A stretch of DNA of 64,000 bases, from assembly GCA_028704435.1 (NCBI GenBank), contig JAQWFL010000001.1, positions 248,001-312,000 of the forward strand. The letters are read 5' to 3'. The notes under the pieces were generated by a model that ran no database searches, was not told where the DNA came from, and was given only the letters and a program-made list of their open reading frames with translations. The translations under genes and the position numbers were made by a program. This document shows positions 42,829-51,573 of the stretch, piece by piece; within the stretch, counting starts at the first letter, position 1; each line of letters begins with the position of its first letter. Source of the DNA: Anaerostipes sp. (GTDB lineage: Bacteria > Bacillota > Clostridia > Lachnospirales > Lachnospiraceae).

Positions 42829-44580
42829 ATGAACATTATTTTAACTGCAATAAATGCAAAATATATCCATTCAAATTTAGCTGTTTATTCATTAAAAGCT
42901 TATGCAAAAGAATATCTTGACCAGGTTGTAATTGCTGAGTATACCATCAACCAGCAGACCGATGATATTTTAATGGATTTATATAAAAAGAAGCCAGATA
43001 TCTTATGTTTTTCTTGTTATATCTGGAATATAACCTATGTAAAGAGCATACTTCGGGAAATCAGAAAGCTATATCAGGATATTCCTATCTGGCTTGGAGG
43101 TCCCGAGGTTTCTTATGATGCAAAAAAGGTTCTAGAAGAACTCCCAGAGGTAACTGGAGTCATGATGGGAGAGGGCGAAAAGACATTTGTAGAAGTCTTA
43201 GATTACTATCATGGCAAAGTTGCATCCCTTTCTAATGTGAAGGGAATCACCTATCGAACAAAGAATGGCATTCAAGAAAATCCATGGCGTGAGGTAATGG
43301 ATTTAAGTGAAGTTCCATTTGTATACCAAGACTTAGAGAAGTTTAAAAATAAAATTATTTACTATGAATCTAGCCGAGGTTGTCCTTTTTCATGTAGCTA
43401 CTGCCTATCATCTGTAGACAAGTGTCTACGTTTTCGAGATTTAGATCTTGTAAAAAAGGAACTTAAGTTTTTCTTAGATGCAAAGATTCCACAGGTAAAG
43501 TTTGTGGATCGTACCTTTAACTGTAATCACCAGCGCTGCATTGATATCTTTCAGTTTATTTTAGATCATGACAATGGCATTACCAACTTTCATTTTGAAG
43601 TTGCCGCAGATTTGTTAAATGAACAAGAATTAAGTCTCATTGAAAAAATGCGTCCAGGCTGTATTCAGTTAGAAATCGGTGTCCAATCAACAAACCTTAA
43701 AACCATTGACGAGATTCAAAGGAAAATGGATTTTCATCATGTAGCAAGTGTTGTAAAAAGAATCAATGCTGGAGAAAACGTACATCAGCATTTAGATTTA
43801 ATTGCTGGACTTCCATACGAAGATATGAAAAGCTTTCAGCGTTCCTTTGATGATGTTTACGCTGTGGAACCAGAACAATTACAGCTTGGATTTTTAAAAG
43901 TGTTAAAGGGTTCTTATATGGAAGAGATGAAGGATTCATACGGTATGGTTTTTCAAAGTCAGCCTCCCTATGAAGTTCTTTACACAAAATGGCTCTCCTA
44001 TGAGGATGTCCTTTTGTTAAAGGGAGTAGAAGAGATGGTGGAGGTTTATTATAATAGCCGTCAATTTGAAGCAACCATCTGTACCCTTGGACAAGAATAC
44101 GAATCTAAGTTCCAGCTATACCTTAAATTAGGTAAGTTTTACGAAGAAAATGGATATCACATGATAAAACATACAAGAATATCCAGATACAAAATTTTAT
44201 TAGAATTCATTCAAACATGTGTCTCTGAGGATAAATATGAGATGTATAAAGAATTATTAGCATATGACTTATATTTACGTGAAAATCTAAAAAATCGACC
44301 AGATTTTCTTTTACCATACAGTGTTACAAAAGATGAACTTCATATGTTTTATGATAAAGAATCCAAGGAGCATAACTATTTAAAAGATTATGATGGATAT
44401 GATCGTAGGCAGCTTCGTAAAATGACACATTTAGAGAAATTTAAATATGATGTGACAAAGTATAAGACAAAGGAGAACATTGGTTTACTAAAACAAGAAA
44501 CATATATATTGTTTGATTATCAGCATCGGAATCCCTTAAATTATCAGGCAGCTGTTTATCATGTTTTACTTATTTTGTAA
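42829..44580 (+). CDS. B12-binding domain radical SAM protein (DUF4080-type)
   Basis: This 583-residue cytosolic protein has an N-terminal cobalamin-binding-like domain (about 1-140, with AINAKYIHSNLAVYSLKAYA and IPIWLGGPEVSYDAKKVL). The radical SAM barrel follows with the [4Fe-4S] motif Cys185-x3-Cys189-x2-Cys192 in SSRGCPFSCSYC. GCIQLEIGVQSTN and DLIAGLPYED are also barrel motifs. The last ~220 residues match what I recall as DUF4080. Methylation or another B12/SAM-dependent chemistry is likely but the substrate is unknown. The ribosome site is AAGGAGA. It appears to stand alone. Confidence 0.9.
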   Translation: MNIILTAINAKYIHSNLAVYSLKAYAKEYLDQVVIAEYTINQQTDDILMDLYKKKPDILCFSCYIWNITYVKSILREIRKLYQDIPIWLGGPEVSYDAKKVLEELPEVTGVMMGEGEKTFVEVLDYYHGKVASLSNVKGITYRTKNGIQENPWREVMDLSEVPFVYQDLEKFKNKIIYYESSRGCPFSCSYCLSSVDKCLRFRDLDLVKKELKFFLDAKIPQVKFVDRTFNCNHQRCIDIFQFILDHDNGITNFHFEVAADLLNEQELSLIEKMRPGCIQLEIGVQSTNLKTIDEIQRKMDFHHVASVVKRINAGENVHQHLDLIAGLPYEDMKSFQRSFDDVYAVEPEQLQLGFLKVLKGSYMEEMKDSYGMVFQSQPPYEVLYTKWLSYEDVLLLKGVEEMVEVYYNSRQFEATICTLGQEYESKFQLYLKLGKFYEENGYHMIKHTRISRYKILLEFIQTCVSEDKYEMYKELLAYDLYLRENLKNRPDFLLPYSVTKDELHMFYDKESKEHNYLKDYDGYDRRQLRKMTHLEKFKYDVTKYKTKENIGLLKQETYILFDYQHRNPLNYQAAVYHVLLIL

Positions 44581-44620
44581 ACTCATAGATTGAAACTATA
44601 GATATAGTATGTCAGCATAA

Positions 44621-44650
44621 TTGATACCTACCCTTTCATTATGATAAAAT
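44621..44650 (+). promoter_or_regulatory. Promoter of the shikimate dehydrogenase-like gene
   Basis: TTGATA (44621-44626), 18 bp, TAAAAT (44645-44650) with a TGA extension. AGAAGGAG at 44703-44710 supports the start at 44719; an in-frame TTG at 44659 would lie just past the -10. Confidence 0.6.
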
Positions 44651-44718
44651 TTAACTAGTTGAAAATAAGAGGAGACATTCCTTATCACGTACATATCATA
44701 ATAGAAGGAGATATCAAA

Positions 44719-45573
44719 ATGACAGTAGATTATAATACAAAGATGGTTACATTGCTTGGTGATCCATTAAAACAATCTTTTGCAGCACAAATGCAAAACT
44801 GTGGATATGAAGCTGAAGGGTTGAATATGCTTTACTTTTATACAGAGGTAAACAATGACCATCTTGAAGATGTAGTAAACGGACTTCGTTACATGAATTT
44901 TGCTGGATTTGCAGTAACAAAACCAAACAAAGTTGCAGTTCTTGATTACTTAGATGAATTAGATCCATTGTGTAAAAAGATGGGTGCAAGTAACACTGTA
45001 GTTAAAACACCAGAAGGAAAATTAATAGGATACAATACAGATGGAATCGGATTCGTCCGTTCCATTGAAAAAGACGCAGATGTTAAAGTAGATGAAAATG
45101 TATATTTCTGTATTGGAAGTGGTGGAGCTGGACGTGCTATGTGTTCTGCACTTGCTTATTACGGAGCTAAGAAAATTTATATCACAGATGCATTTGAAGC
45201 ATCTAGCAAGTCATTAGTAGAAGATATCAATAAAAACTTTGCACCAGTTGCTGAATTTGTTCCATGTGGAGATTTCTCTAAAGTGGCAGATGCAACGATT
45301 GTAATGAATGCCAGTGGAATTGGTATGGGATCTCATTTAGGAGAGAATCCAATGCCTACAGAATATATGAAAGCAGATCAGTTATACTTTGATGCATGTT
45401 ACAACCCAGCTAAGACTCAGTTCTTACTTGATGCCGAAGCAAAGGGAGCAAAGATTCTAAACGGTTTAGGAATGTCTTTGTATCAAGGAGCAGCACAAAT
45501 CGAATTATGGACAGGAAAAGAACCTCCAATTGATGCAATGAAGAACAAGTTATTAGAAATTATTTCAGAATAA
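44719..45573 (+). CDS. Divergent shikimate dehydrogenase family protein
   Basis: This 284-residue two-domain oxidoreductase keeps the AroE frame: a substrate domain, the catalytic Lys in AVTKPNK, Asp in IGYNTDGIGF, and the NAD(P) loop CIGSGGAGRAMCSALAYYGA. Usual AroE residues differ. The HSxSPxxHN motif reads QSFAAQMQN (second Ser and Pro replaced by Ala, His by Gln), and NVTxPxK reads AVTKPNK. These changes remove side chains that normally hold the shikimate carboxylate, so another substrate (quinate-like or other) is possible. It is a single gene between its own promoter and terminator, not in an aro operon. Confidence 0.85.
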   Translation: MTVDYNTKMVTLLGDPLKQSFAAQMQNCGYEAEGLNMLYFYTEVNNDHLEDVVNGLRYMNFAGFAVTKPNKVAVLDYLDELDPLCKKMGASNTVVKTPEGKLIGYNTDGIGFVRSIEKDADVKVDENVYFCIGSGGAGRAMCSALAYYGAKKIYITDAFEASSKSLVEDINKNFAPVAEFVPCGDFSKVADATIVMNASGIGMGSHLGENPMPTEYMKADQLYFDACYNPAKTQFLLDAEAKGAKILNGLGMSLYQGAAQIELWTGKEPPIDAMKNKLLEIISE

Positions 45574-45584
45574 TCGCAAATTAC

Positions 45585-45629
45585 AAAAAGAGTTTCATAC
45601 ACATTTCATTGTGTATGAAGCTTTTTTTT
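45585..45629 (+). terminator. Intrinsic terminator after the shikimate dehydrogenase-like gene
   Basis: TTCATACACA (45594-45603) pairs with TGTGTATGAA (45610-45619), extended outward by A-T and G-U pairs, followed by a run of eight T. Confidence 0.88.
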
Positions 45630-45697
45630 GCATATTTTTAAAATATGGGAACCTTGTAAAATAAAGAATCTTTTAAAACTAAATGGGAGGTGTTCTT

Positions 45698-47006
45698 ATG
45701 AAAATGGATGATGATATCAAAAAGATAACAAATTTAGAATCTATTGAAATTCCACAAGGCTATGAAGAACGCATCGACCAATTATTAGAAAAACTACCAG
45801 AACAAACAACACACAATCCAAATCGTAAAACTGGATTTAAAATATTAAAAATGGCTGCAATGATAGTGTTAACAATTATTGTATCTACTGGAACTGTAGT
45901 TGCAGGTGTTATATTGATTAACCTTGGTCGAGGTAAATTAAACATATCACAAGGTACAAAGAAATTTCAAAAAATGGTGAATCTAAAAGAAATAAAGAAA
46001 AATAATGGTCAAGTAAATGTATCTACAACGTGTAAGGATATTGTATTTAAAGTGGACAATATAGGAATTGATCAAGGAAACCTTATTATCTATTATACCA
46101 TTCAAACAAAGACGAAGAGAAGACTACCAGGAGAAGCATGGGAGTCAACAAGAAGCAGATTAAATCAAATATTTTCAAATGGGTTAATTACCATTGATGG
46201 TGAAGAATATGAAAATATGCCAGTTTCCAATGAGATATATCAAGTGAATTCAAAAAAGGTAAGGGGAGTCTTTCGACAAAGTATCTCCAGACATTTAAAG
46301 CAACGTGTCACAGTTGACTTAGAAATAAAAAACATATGGGATATAAATGGAACTTGGGATATTCATTTACTTGTGAATCGAGAAGGTATAACGGATGAAA
46401 GTATAAGGAAGAATTCATCATCAGAATGTAATAGAATCTACGGTATTATCACCACTTGGAAATATACTAGAGATTAAAAACGGATACAAGAATCGACAAT
46501 TTGTATTACAAGACGAAAAGGGAAGATATTTATTTTATAAAGTGGATTCTCTTGGTGAAAATCTTAATTCCTATTGCAACTTCTTTGCAGATGCAAAGAA
46601 GCTTAAGTCATTAAAATTGACACCAACAAAAGACGTAGAGACTAAAGACCAATTTGTATCATTGAAACTTACAAAGAATGAGGTTGTCAGCATTAGCAAT
46701 CATACAAAACTTCAAATACACCATGTAGTGAAAAGAAAGCATAGGTTAAGAGTTTATTTAAATCCATTATCTTATGATGGTGCAATTTATACAACTGGTA
46801 AGGAAAATGAATTCTTAAACGGCAGTCATATCAATCAAGAAAATATGGAATTGGATGATTGGATTGATTATGAGAACAACTTGATTGTCTTAGAGTTTCA
46901 TGATCGAAAGCAGACATCAGACTTTCGAACAGCAAGTGAATTAACTTTTGTAAAACAACAAGTGAAGTTGCAAAAAGATAAGACAGAAACTGTTCAGTGT
47001 AGATAA
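45698..47006 (+). pseudogene. Frameshifted DUF4179-like membrane anti-sigma-type protein
   Basis: Frame 1 (45698-46477) encodes an acidic cytosolic start (DDDIKKITNLESIEIPQGYEE), one membrane span (MAAMIVLTIIVSTGTVVAGV) and an extracellular DUF4179-type domain. It breaks off at RNRIYGI-like out-of-frame residues. The second frame is open from 46407 and continues naturally as VIESTVLSPLGNILEIKN through to 47006. A one-base insertion (or equivalent) between about 46407 and 46474 therefore splits a ~435-residue gene. The AUG at 46542 is internal. GGGAGG precedes the start. No ECF sigma factor gene lies upstream, where it usually sits. Sequencing error cannot be excluded. Confidence 0.8.
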
Positions 47007-47017
47007 TACGAAATAAC

Positions 47018-47066
47018 CCAGAGATATGGCTAATAATCAAGAGTGGCTATATCTCTGGTTCTTTTA
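47018..47066. terminator. Terminator between the anti-sigma remnant and convergent dtd
   Basis: CCAGAGATATGGCTA (47018-47032) pairs with TGGCTATATCTCTGG (47044-47058) using two G-U pairs, followed by TTCTTTTA. It may act on both strands. The remaining 47067-47178 shows no further structure. Confidence 0.8.
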
Positions 47067-47178
47067 TGCTAATCTATACTTTAAATTAGTATTTTGCGAA
47101 TACTTCTCTTACCCTATATTATATACTTCCGTCATGGATTGTTACAATTCTATCGCAGTAATCTGCTACTATATATGT

Positions 47179-47619
47179 CTACAAATAATCTAATATAATT
47201 GTAAATGGTCCATCATTCACCAATGATACTTTCATATCTGCACCAAAGGCACCTGACTCTACGATATGAATCTTTTCTCTTGCAGCTGAAATCATATATT
47301 CATACAACTGATTGGCCAGCTCAGGATTCCCAGCCTCTATGAAACTTGGGCGATTTCCTTTTTTGCAATTTGCATACAAGGTAAATTGTGATACCAATAG
47401 CAATTGTCCATTGACATCTTTTAAAGACAAATTTGTCTTTCCCTTTTCGTCTTCAAATATGCGTAATCCTAATAACTTTTTTAAATATTTATCAGCAATC
47501 TCCTCTGTATCATTTTCTCCAACACCAACAAACACTAACAACCCTTTTCCTATTTGACCAACAACTTCACGGTCTACTGTTACAGAAGCTTCCGTAACTC
47601 TTTGAACTAATAATTTCAT
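47179..47619 (-). CDS. dtd: D-aminoacyl-tRNA deacylase
   Basis: This 146-residue homodimeric enzyme removes D-amino acids wrongly attached to tRNA. The N-terminal [21 protein letters not shown] is classical. The active-site motifs are [21 protein letters not shown] (SQxT region) and [13 protein letters not shown] (the NxGPxT cis-Pro motif). The length is standard. It lies 15 bases downstream of the ttcA-like gene on the same strand, so the two tRNA-quality genes form a small operon. Confidence 0.96.
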   Translation of the reverse strand: MKLLVQRVTEASVTVDREVVGQIGKGLLVFVGVGENDTEEIADKYLKKLLGLRIFEDEKGKTNLSLKDVNGQLLLVSQFTLYANCKKGNRPSFIEAGNPELANQLYEYMISAAREKIHIVESGAFGADMKVSLVNDGPFTIILDYL

Positions 47620-47634
47620 GTATTATATCCTCTT

Positions 47635-48387
47635 TTATTTCTCTGATTTGGTACGTCTTCTAGGTGGATTCTTCTTGGGCCATCCTGGAATATTACCTTC
47701 TACAATTGCTTTGAACATACGATCTCTAGCACCCTCATGGTCATGATCTAACTGCTTTACCAAATCCTTTGCATATTCTCTCTTTGTGTATCCATCCATT
47801 GGACAGGGACTCTTTGCTACTGGAAGGTTCTCTTTGTGCCAAAATCCAATGATATCTGCTTCATTCATATACATAAGTGGTCGAATAACCGTAAGGTCCA
47901 TTCGATCTAAATAAGTCACTGGTGAAAAACAGTGAATTCTACTTTCAAATAGTAATGACATAAGAAGTGTCTCTACCATATCATCTTTATGGTGTCCGTA
48001 GGCAATCTTATTACATCCAAGTTCTTTTATCTTCTCATTTAAAGCACCTTTTCGCATCTTGGCACATAAAGAACATGGATTCGTTTCCTTTCTACGATTA
48101 AATACAATCTCGGCTATCTCTGTTTTTACAATGGTATATTCCACGTTCAAATCTTTGCATAACTGTTTAATTGCATTCAAATCAAAGTTACCAAAACCTA
48201 AATCTACGGTAATGGCATGAATTTCAAAATGATTGGGATAAAATCTGCGAAGGTTTGCTAATGCACACAATAAAGTAAGACTGTCTTTTCCTCCTGAAAT
48301 ACCTACAGCTATCTTATCTCCTTCTTGTATCATACTATAGTCATCTACGGCACGCCTTACATGACTTAATACTTGTTGTAATTTCAT
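47635..48387 (-). CDS. ttcA: TtcA-family tRNA 2-thiolation protein
   Basis: This 250-residue PP-loop ATP pyrophosphatase has KIAVGISGGKDSLTLLCALA (P-loop), a CxxC pair in ETNPCSLCAKMRKG, and a third cysteine in AKSPCPMDG. Others are YGHHKDDMVETLLMSLL and a basic tail PPRRRTKSE. TtcA makes 2-thiocytidine at position 32 of tRNA using an Fe-S cluster held by these cysteines. The tRNA target in this lineage is inferred from the family, and related TtuA-type proteins cannot be wholly ruled out. It forms an operon with dtd. Confidence 0.9.
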   Translation of the reverse strand: MKLQQVLSHVRRAVDDYSMIQEGDKIAVGISGGKDSLTLLCALANLRRFYPNHFEIHAITVDLGFGNFDLNAIKQLCKDLNVEYTIVKTEIAEIVFNRRKETNPCSLCAKMRKGALNEKIKELGCNKIAYGHHKDDMVETLLMSLLFESRIHCFSPVTYLDRMDLTVIRPLMYMNEADIIGFWHKENLPVAKSPCPMDGYTKREYAKDLVKQLDHDHEGARDRMFKAIVEGNIPGWPKKNPPRRRTKSEK

Positions 48388-48483
48388 AAATCTATCTCCT
48401 AGTGATTTTATAGTATATATATCATAACACAGATGATTTCATTTTACTACTTAGCATCCTTTTTTCTTAAAATTCTTTCAAAC

Positions 48484-48551
48484 TATAATAAAAGTGACAA
48501 ACAATACACAAATATATGATATAATATTAAATAAATATAATAAAAGCGACA
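48484..48551 (+). promoter_or_regulatory. AraC-gene promoter flanked by 16-bp direct repeats
   Basis: TATAATAAAAGTGACA (48484-48499) and TATAATAAAAGCGACA (48536-48551) differ at one base and are 52 bp apart start to start (about five helical turns). Between them is the extended -10 TGATATAAT (48517-48525). Direct repeats of this size are the usual target of AraC-family dimers, so autoregulation is likely (inference). A conventional -35 at the right spacing is missing, consistent with an activator-dependent promoter. Confidence 0.65.
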
Positions 48552-48570
48552 TAAAAGAAAGGAAGAATTT

Positions 48571-49416
48571 ATGTATATAGGCTCTGATTTCCCATATTCT
48601 CATGACTTTTTTACATTAAGTCATGCTTCTACTGGTTTTATTTCCTGGCATTGCCATGATGAATTTGAACTTATTATTATTAAAAATGGAACTCTAAAAT
48701 TGAATATGAATTTACAAAAAATAGTTTTACAAAAAGATGATATTTGTTTCATCAACTCAAACACCCTTCATTCCATGGAATTGGAACAAGAAGAAATCTG
48801 TGATTTTTATCAAATTTCCTTTCATCCATCTTTGATATATGGAGATAAATTAAGCAGTATCTATCTAAAATATATAAAATCATTTATAGAGCAAGAACAA
48901 CTTCCTGGATTGCTATTTTCCGAGAATATATGTTGGCAGAAGGAAATTAAAATCATGATTCATAACTGTTTCTCTTGTTATGAAAAAAGAGAGTCTGGGT
49001 ATGAATTTTTAATCCGAAACTACTTATCTTCTATTTTCTATGAATTTTTGAAGTACGGTTTTTGTAACGATAATAAGAAGGATGCTAGCTGGAATAAAGA
49101 TATTTGGCGAGTAAAAGAGATGATGAAATTTATGGAGCAGCACTATAAAAAACAATTAACGATTCATGAAATCGCAGCCTATGGAAATATTCATAAACGA
49201 GAATGTTTCCGTGCCTTTCAAAGAGTGTTAGGTATTTCACCCATTCAATATTTACTTCAGTATCGATTGGAAATGGCTGCACATTTATTAAGAGCTACTG
49301 ATTTTCCTATTTCTAAAATAAGTCAAGAAGTTGGAATCCAAAGTCCAAGTTATTTTACGAAAATGTTCAAACAAAAAATGCTCCGTACTCCATATCAATA
49401 TCGGCACAAAAAATAG
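48571..49416 (+). CDS. AraC-family transcriptional regulator with cupin sensor domain
   Basis: This 281-residue regulator has an N-terminal cupin-like ligand domain (HASTGFISWHCHDEFELIIIK is the metal-type HxH start, with LQKDDICFINSNTLHSME). Two C-terminal helix-turn-helix units follow (KQLTIHEIAAYGNIHKRECF, then ISKISQEVGIQSPSYFTKMF and the FKQKMLRTPYQYR signature). GAAAGGAAG precedes the ATG. It is convergent to the alcohol dehydrogenase, not divergent, so the target genes are uncertain; the repeats in its own promoter suggest self-control. Confidence 0.92.
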   Translation: MYIGSDFPYSHDFFTLSHASTGFISWHCHDEFELIIIKNGTLKLNMNLQKIVLQKDDICFINSNTLHSMELEQEEICDFYQISFHPSLIYGDKLSSIYLKYIKSFIEQEQLPGLLFSENICWQKEIKIMIHNCFSCYEKRESGYEFLIRNYLSSIFYEFLKYGFCNDNKKDASWNKDIWRVKEMMKFMEQHYKKQLTIHEIAAYGNIHKRECFRAFQRVLGISPIQYLLQYRLEMAAHLLRATDFPISKISQEVGIQSPSYFTKMFKQKMLRTPYQYRHKK

Positions 49417-49436
49417 AAGCACTGAGGCTTCTATTT
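49411..49436. terminator. Short bidirectional terminator between araC-like and alcohol dehydrogenase genes
   Basis: AAATAGAAGC (49411-49420) and GCTTCTATTT (49427-49436) form a perfect stem over a 6-base loop. The minus-strand side ends in TTTTTT. The left arm contains the stop codon of the AraC gene. Confidence 0.8.
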
Positions 49437-49446
49437 AAAATTATTA

Positions 49447-50562
49447 TTATTTTTTTAAGTATTCTTTTCCTGCTTTATCTGTTGCCATAATTGCTTCTAT
49501 AAACTTCTCTTTCGTAGGATTTCCCGGTACATAAGTCCACTCTACAACACTGGCAGCTTTTGTTACAACAGTTTCTAAATCTGATTCTTTCATCTCAATT
49601 TCATCTAATGTAATTGGCAGCCCAATGCTATGATTAAATGCAAGAATCCGATCACGCTCTTTTATTTGATTGTCATAAGTAAGAAGGCATAGCACTCCAA
49701 AAGATACGATTTCTCCGTGTAAATGCTTTTCACATGCTGGAACTAAGGATGAGCCATAGTATACACAGTGAGCAAGGGAACTGTTGTAATAATAATTGTC
49801 CTTTGGATCTGGCTGTGCTTCATGAGTTGCAAAGTTTGATACAATTCCTGTTGAAATAATAATATCAAGAGCAACTTGTTCCAACTCAAAAGATGCTATG
49901 TTATTTTTACAATCTTCTAATGCCTTTTTTCCATAGGAAACCAAAGGATCTGTACACATTTTTGAGATACATGCTCCCATCATTGGAGTGTGATACATAT
50001 GTTTCTCCCGGCATGCAAATAACACTTCGCATTCTTTTGATAAAGCGTCCCCAATTCCAGCCCAGAATAGTTGTTCTGGAGAATTGGCGATAATCTTCGT
50101 ATGTATAAATGTATGATAAGATGGTTGCTTCATGTAATAATATTCTTTAAAGGTACCATTTTTGTCATATATTACTGTGATTGCGGTGCATGCAGCACAG
50201 TTTGATGCCAATGTTGGAAATGTAAAAAACGGCTTGTCTAACATATCAGCTAATGTCTTAACTGTATCACAAGCTCTCCCTCCTCCAACACCAAAAAGCA
50301 TATCGGCTTGTGCCACAAGATCATTCTTCTTTAATATTTCTACGTTTTCCATACTGGAATCCCCACCGTACCAGACGAAATCTAAGATTTCCATATCTGA
50401 ACCTGCGATTCCAGCTTCCAGTTCATCCTTTGCTTTTTCCAGTGCTGTTTTTCCACCAATGACAAGGATTTTCTTTCCGTATTTACGAGTTACACTTGGT
50501 ATTTCTTTATAGCAATCACTCCCCACACTATAATCTGGTAAAAATATACTATAACTGCTCAT
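49447..50562 (-). CDS. Iron-containing alcohol dehydrogenase (glycerol dehydrogenase-like)
   Basis: This 371-residue group III dehydrogenase has an N-terminal NAD(P) domain with LFGVGGGRACDTVKTLAD (GGGSxxD type) and TLASNCAACTAITVIYD. The C-terminal helical metal domain has ligand residues in GIGDALSKECE (Asp), SSLAHCVYYGSS (His) and CEKHLHGEIVSFG (His). The layout matches the GldA branch. It is the last gene of the long minus-strand string, 29 bases after the LDH/MDH-like gene. Reduction of an aldehyde or oxidation of a polyol is plausible, and the neighbour suggests hydroxyacid or redox metabolism. Confidence 0.9.
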   Translation of the reverse strand: MSSYSIFLPDYSVGSDCYKEIPSVTRKYGKKILVIGGKTALEKAKDELEAGIAGSDMEILDFVWYGGDSSMENVEILKKNDLVAQADMLFGVGGGRACDTVKTLADMLDKPFFTFPTLASNCAACTAITVIYDKNGTFKEYYYMKQPSYHTFIHTKIIANSPEQLFWAGIGDALSKECEVLFACREKHMYHTPMMGACISKMCTDPLVSYGKKALEDCKNNIASFELEQVALDIIISTGIVSNFATHEAQPDPKDNYYYNSSLAHCVYYGSSLVPACEKHLHGEIVSFGVLCLLTYDNQIKERDRILAFNHSIGLPITLDEIEMKESDLETVVTKAASVVEWTYVPGNPTKEKFIEAIMATDKAGKEYLKK

Positions 50563-50591
50563 GTTGTTTCCTTCTTTCTGTAATCATATAA

Positions 50592-51557
50592 TTAACAATG
50601 TAATAATAATTTAGCTTTGTCTAAATAACCACGAATCACGTCACAAGAATGATTAAATTCTTTTGTTTCGTTTTCCCACAGGTCAATTTCCAAAATCTCT
50701 TGGATTCCATTTCTTCCAATCACACAAGGAACACCTGCGGCTACGTCTTCTTGTCCATATTCTCCCTCTAAATGAACAGATAGAGGCCAGATTCTCTTTT
50801 GATCATGGTAAATAGAACTTACAATCTGAGCAAGGGCTGCTCCAATTCCAAACTCAGTACTCTTCTTTCCTTCAATAACTGTTGTTCCAGACATACGTAC
50901 CTCTTCTTGAAGTTCTTCCAGCGTAAGAGTTCCCAGAGTATCTGGATATCTTTTTTGTAGTGTCTGAAATGGGATACCGCCAATGGATACATGAGATAAT
51001 GGAACCATCTGAGAATCTCCGTGTTCTCCCATGCAAAAGGCCGAGATAGAATTCCTATCATATCCAGTTTTCTCTTCTAGAATACGCTTTATCCGTAAGC
51101 TGTCAAGACTTGTTCCTGTACTAAAGCAACGATTCCTTGGAAGATTTAAATGCTTTCTCAGACACTCTCCTACTACATCGGCAGGATTGGTAATGCTAAT
51201 TAAAATTCCCTTAAAATCTATTTGTTTTAATTTTGGAATAATGTCATTTAAACGTTCCATAGAATCTCCAAACATATCAAGTCTAGTTTCCCCTGGTTTT
51301 CGGCTTCGACCTATGGCATTTACTAAGATATCAGCATCTTTGCAATCATCATAAGAACCACTAGAAACCTTTACTTTTGTATCTAGACATGCACTCATAT
51401 CATTTAAATCAAGAGCCTGACTAAATGCTTTTTTTTCGTCACTATCAATCAATACAATTTCGTCAGCTAAACCACCATACATAAGGCTGGACCCACAGTG
51501 AATTCCCACGTGTCCAGCTCCTAAAATAACTATTTTTCTTTTCTTCATCAGTCTCAT
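50592..51557 (-). CDS. Lactate/malate dehydrogenase family protein with Arg at specificity position
   Basis: This protein of about 320 residues has an NAD-binding Rossmann start KIVILGAGHVGIHCGSSL and the catalytic Asp/Arg pair in TSLDSLRIKRIL. Catalytic His lies in CMGEHGDSQMVP, and Thr in KSTEFGIG. The active-site loop reads GRSRKPGETRLDM, whereas lactate dehydrogenases have GxxQKPGETR: the residue at LDH position 102 is Arg (residue 86 from the first Met), as in malate dehydrogenase. The rest of the loop is LDH-like. Oxaloacetate/malate use is therefore predicted. Two starts (51557 and 51548) are possible around the GAGGAGAG site; the second gives residue 83. Confidence 0.9.
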   Translation of the reverse strand: MRLMKKRKIVILGAGHVGIHCGSSLMYGGLADEIVLIDSDEKKAFSQALDLNDMSACLDTKVKVSSGSYDDCKDADILVNAIGRSRKPGETRLDMFGDSMERLNDIIPKLKQIDFKGILISITNPADVVGECLRKHLNLPRNRCFSTGTSLDSLRIKRILEEKTGYDRNSISAFCMGEHGDSQMVPLSHVSIGGIPFQTLQKRYPDTLGTLTLEELQEEVRMSGTTVIEGKKSTEFGIGAALAQIVSSIYHDQKRIWPLSVHLEGEYGQEDVAAGVPCVIGRNGIQEILEIDLWENETKEFNHSCDVIRGYLDKAKLLLHC

Positions 51558-51573
51558 CTCTCCTCGTTAATTA

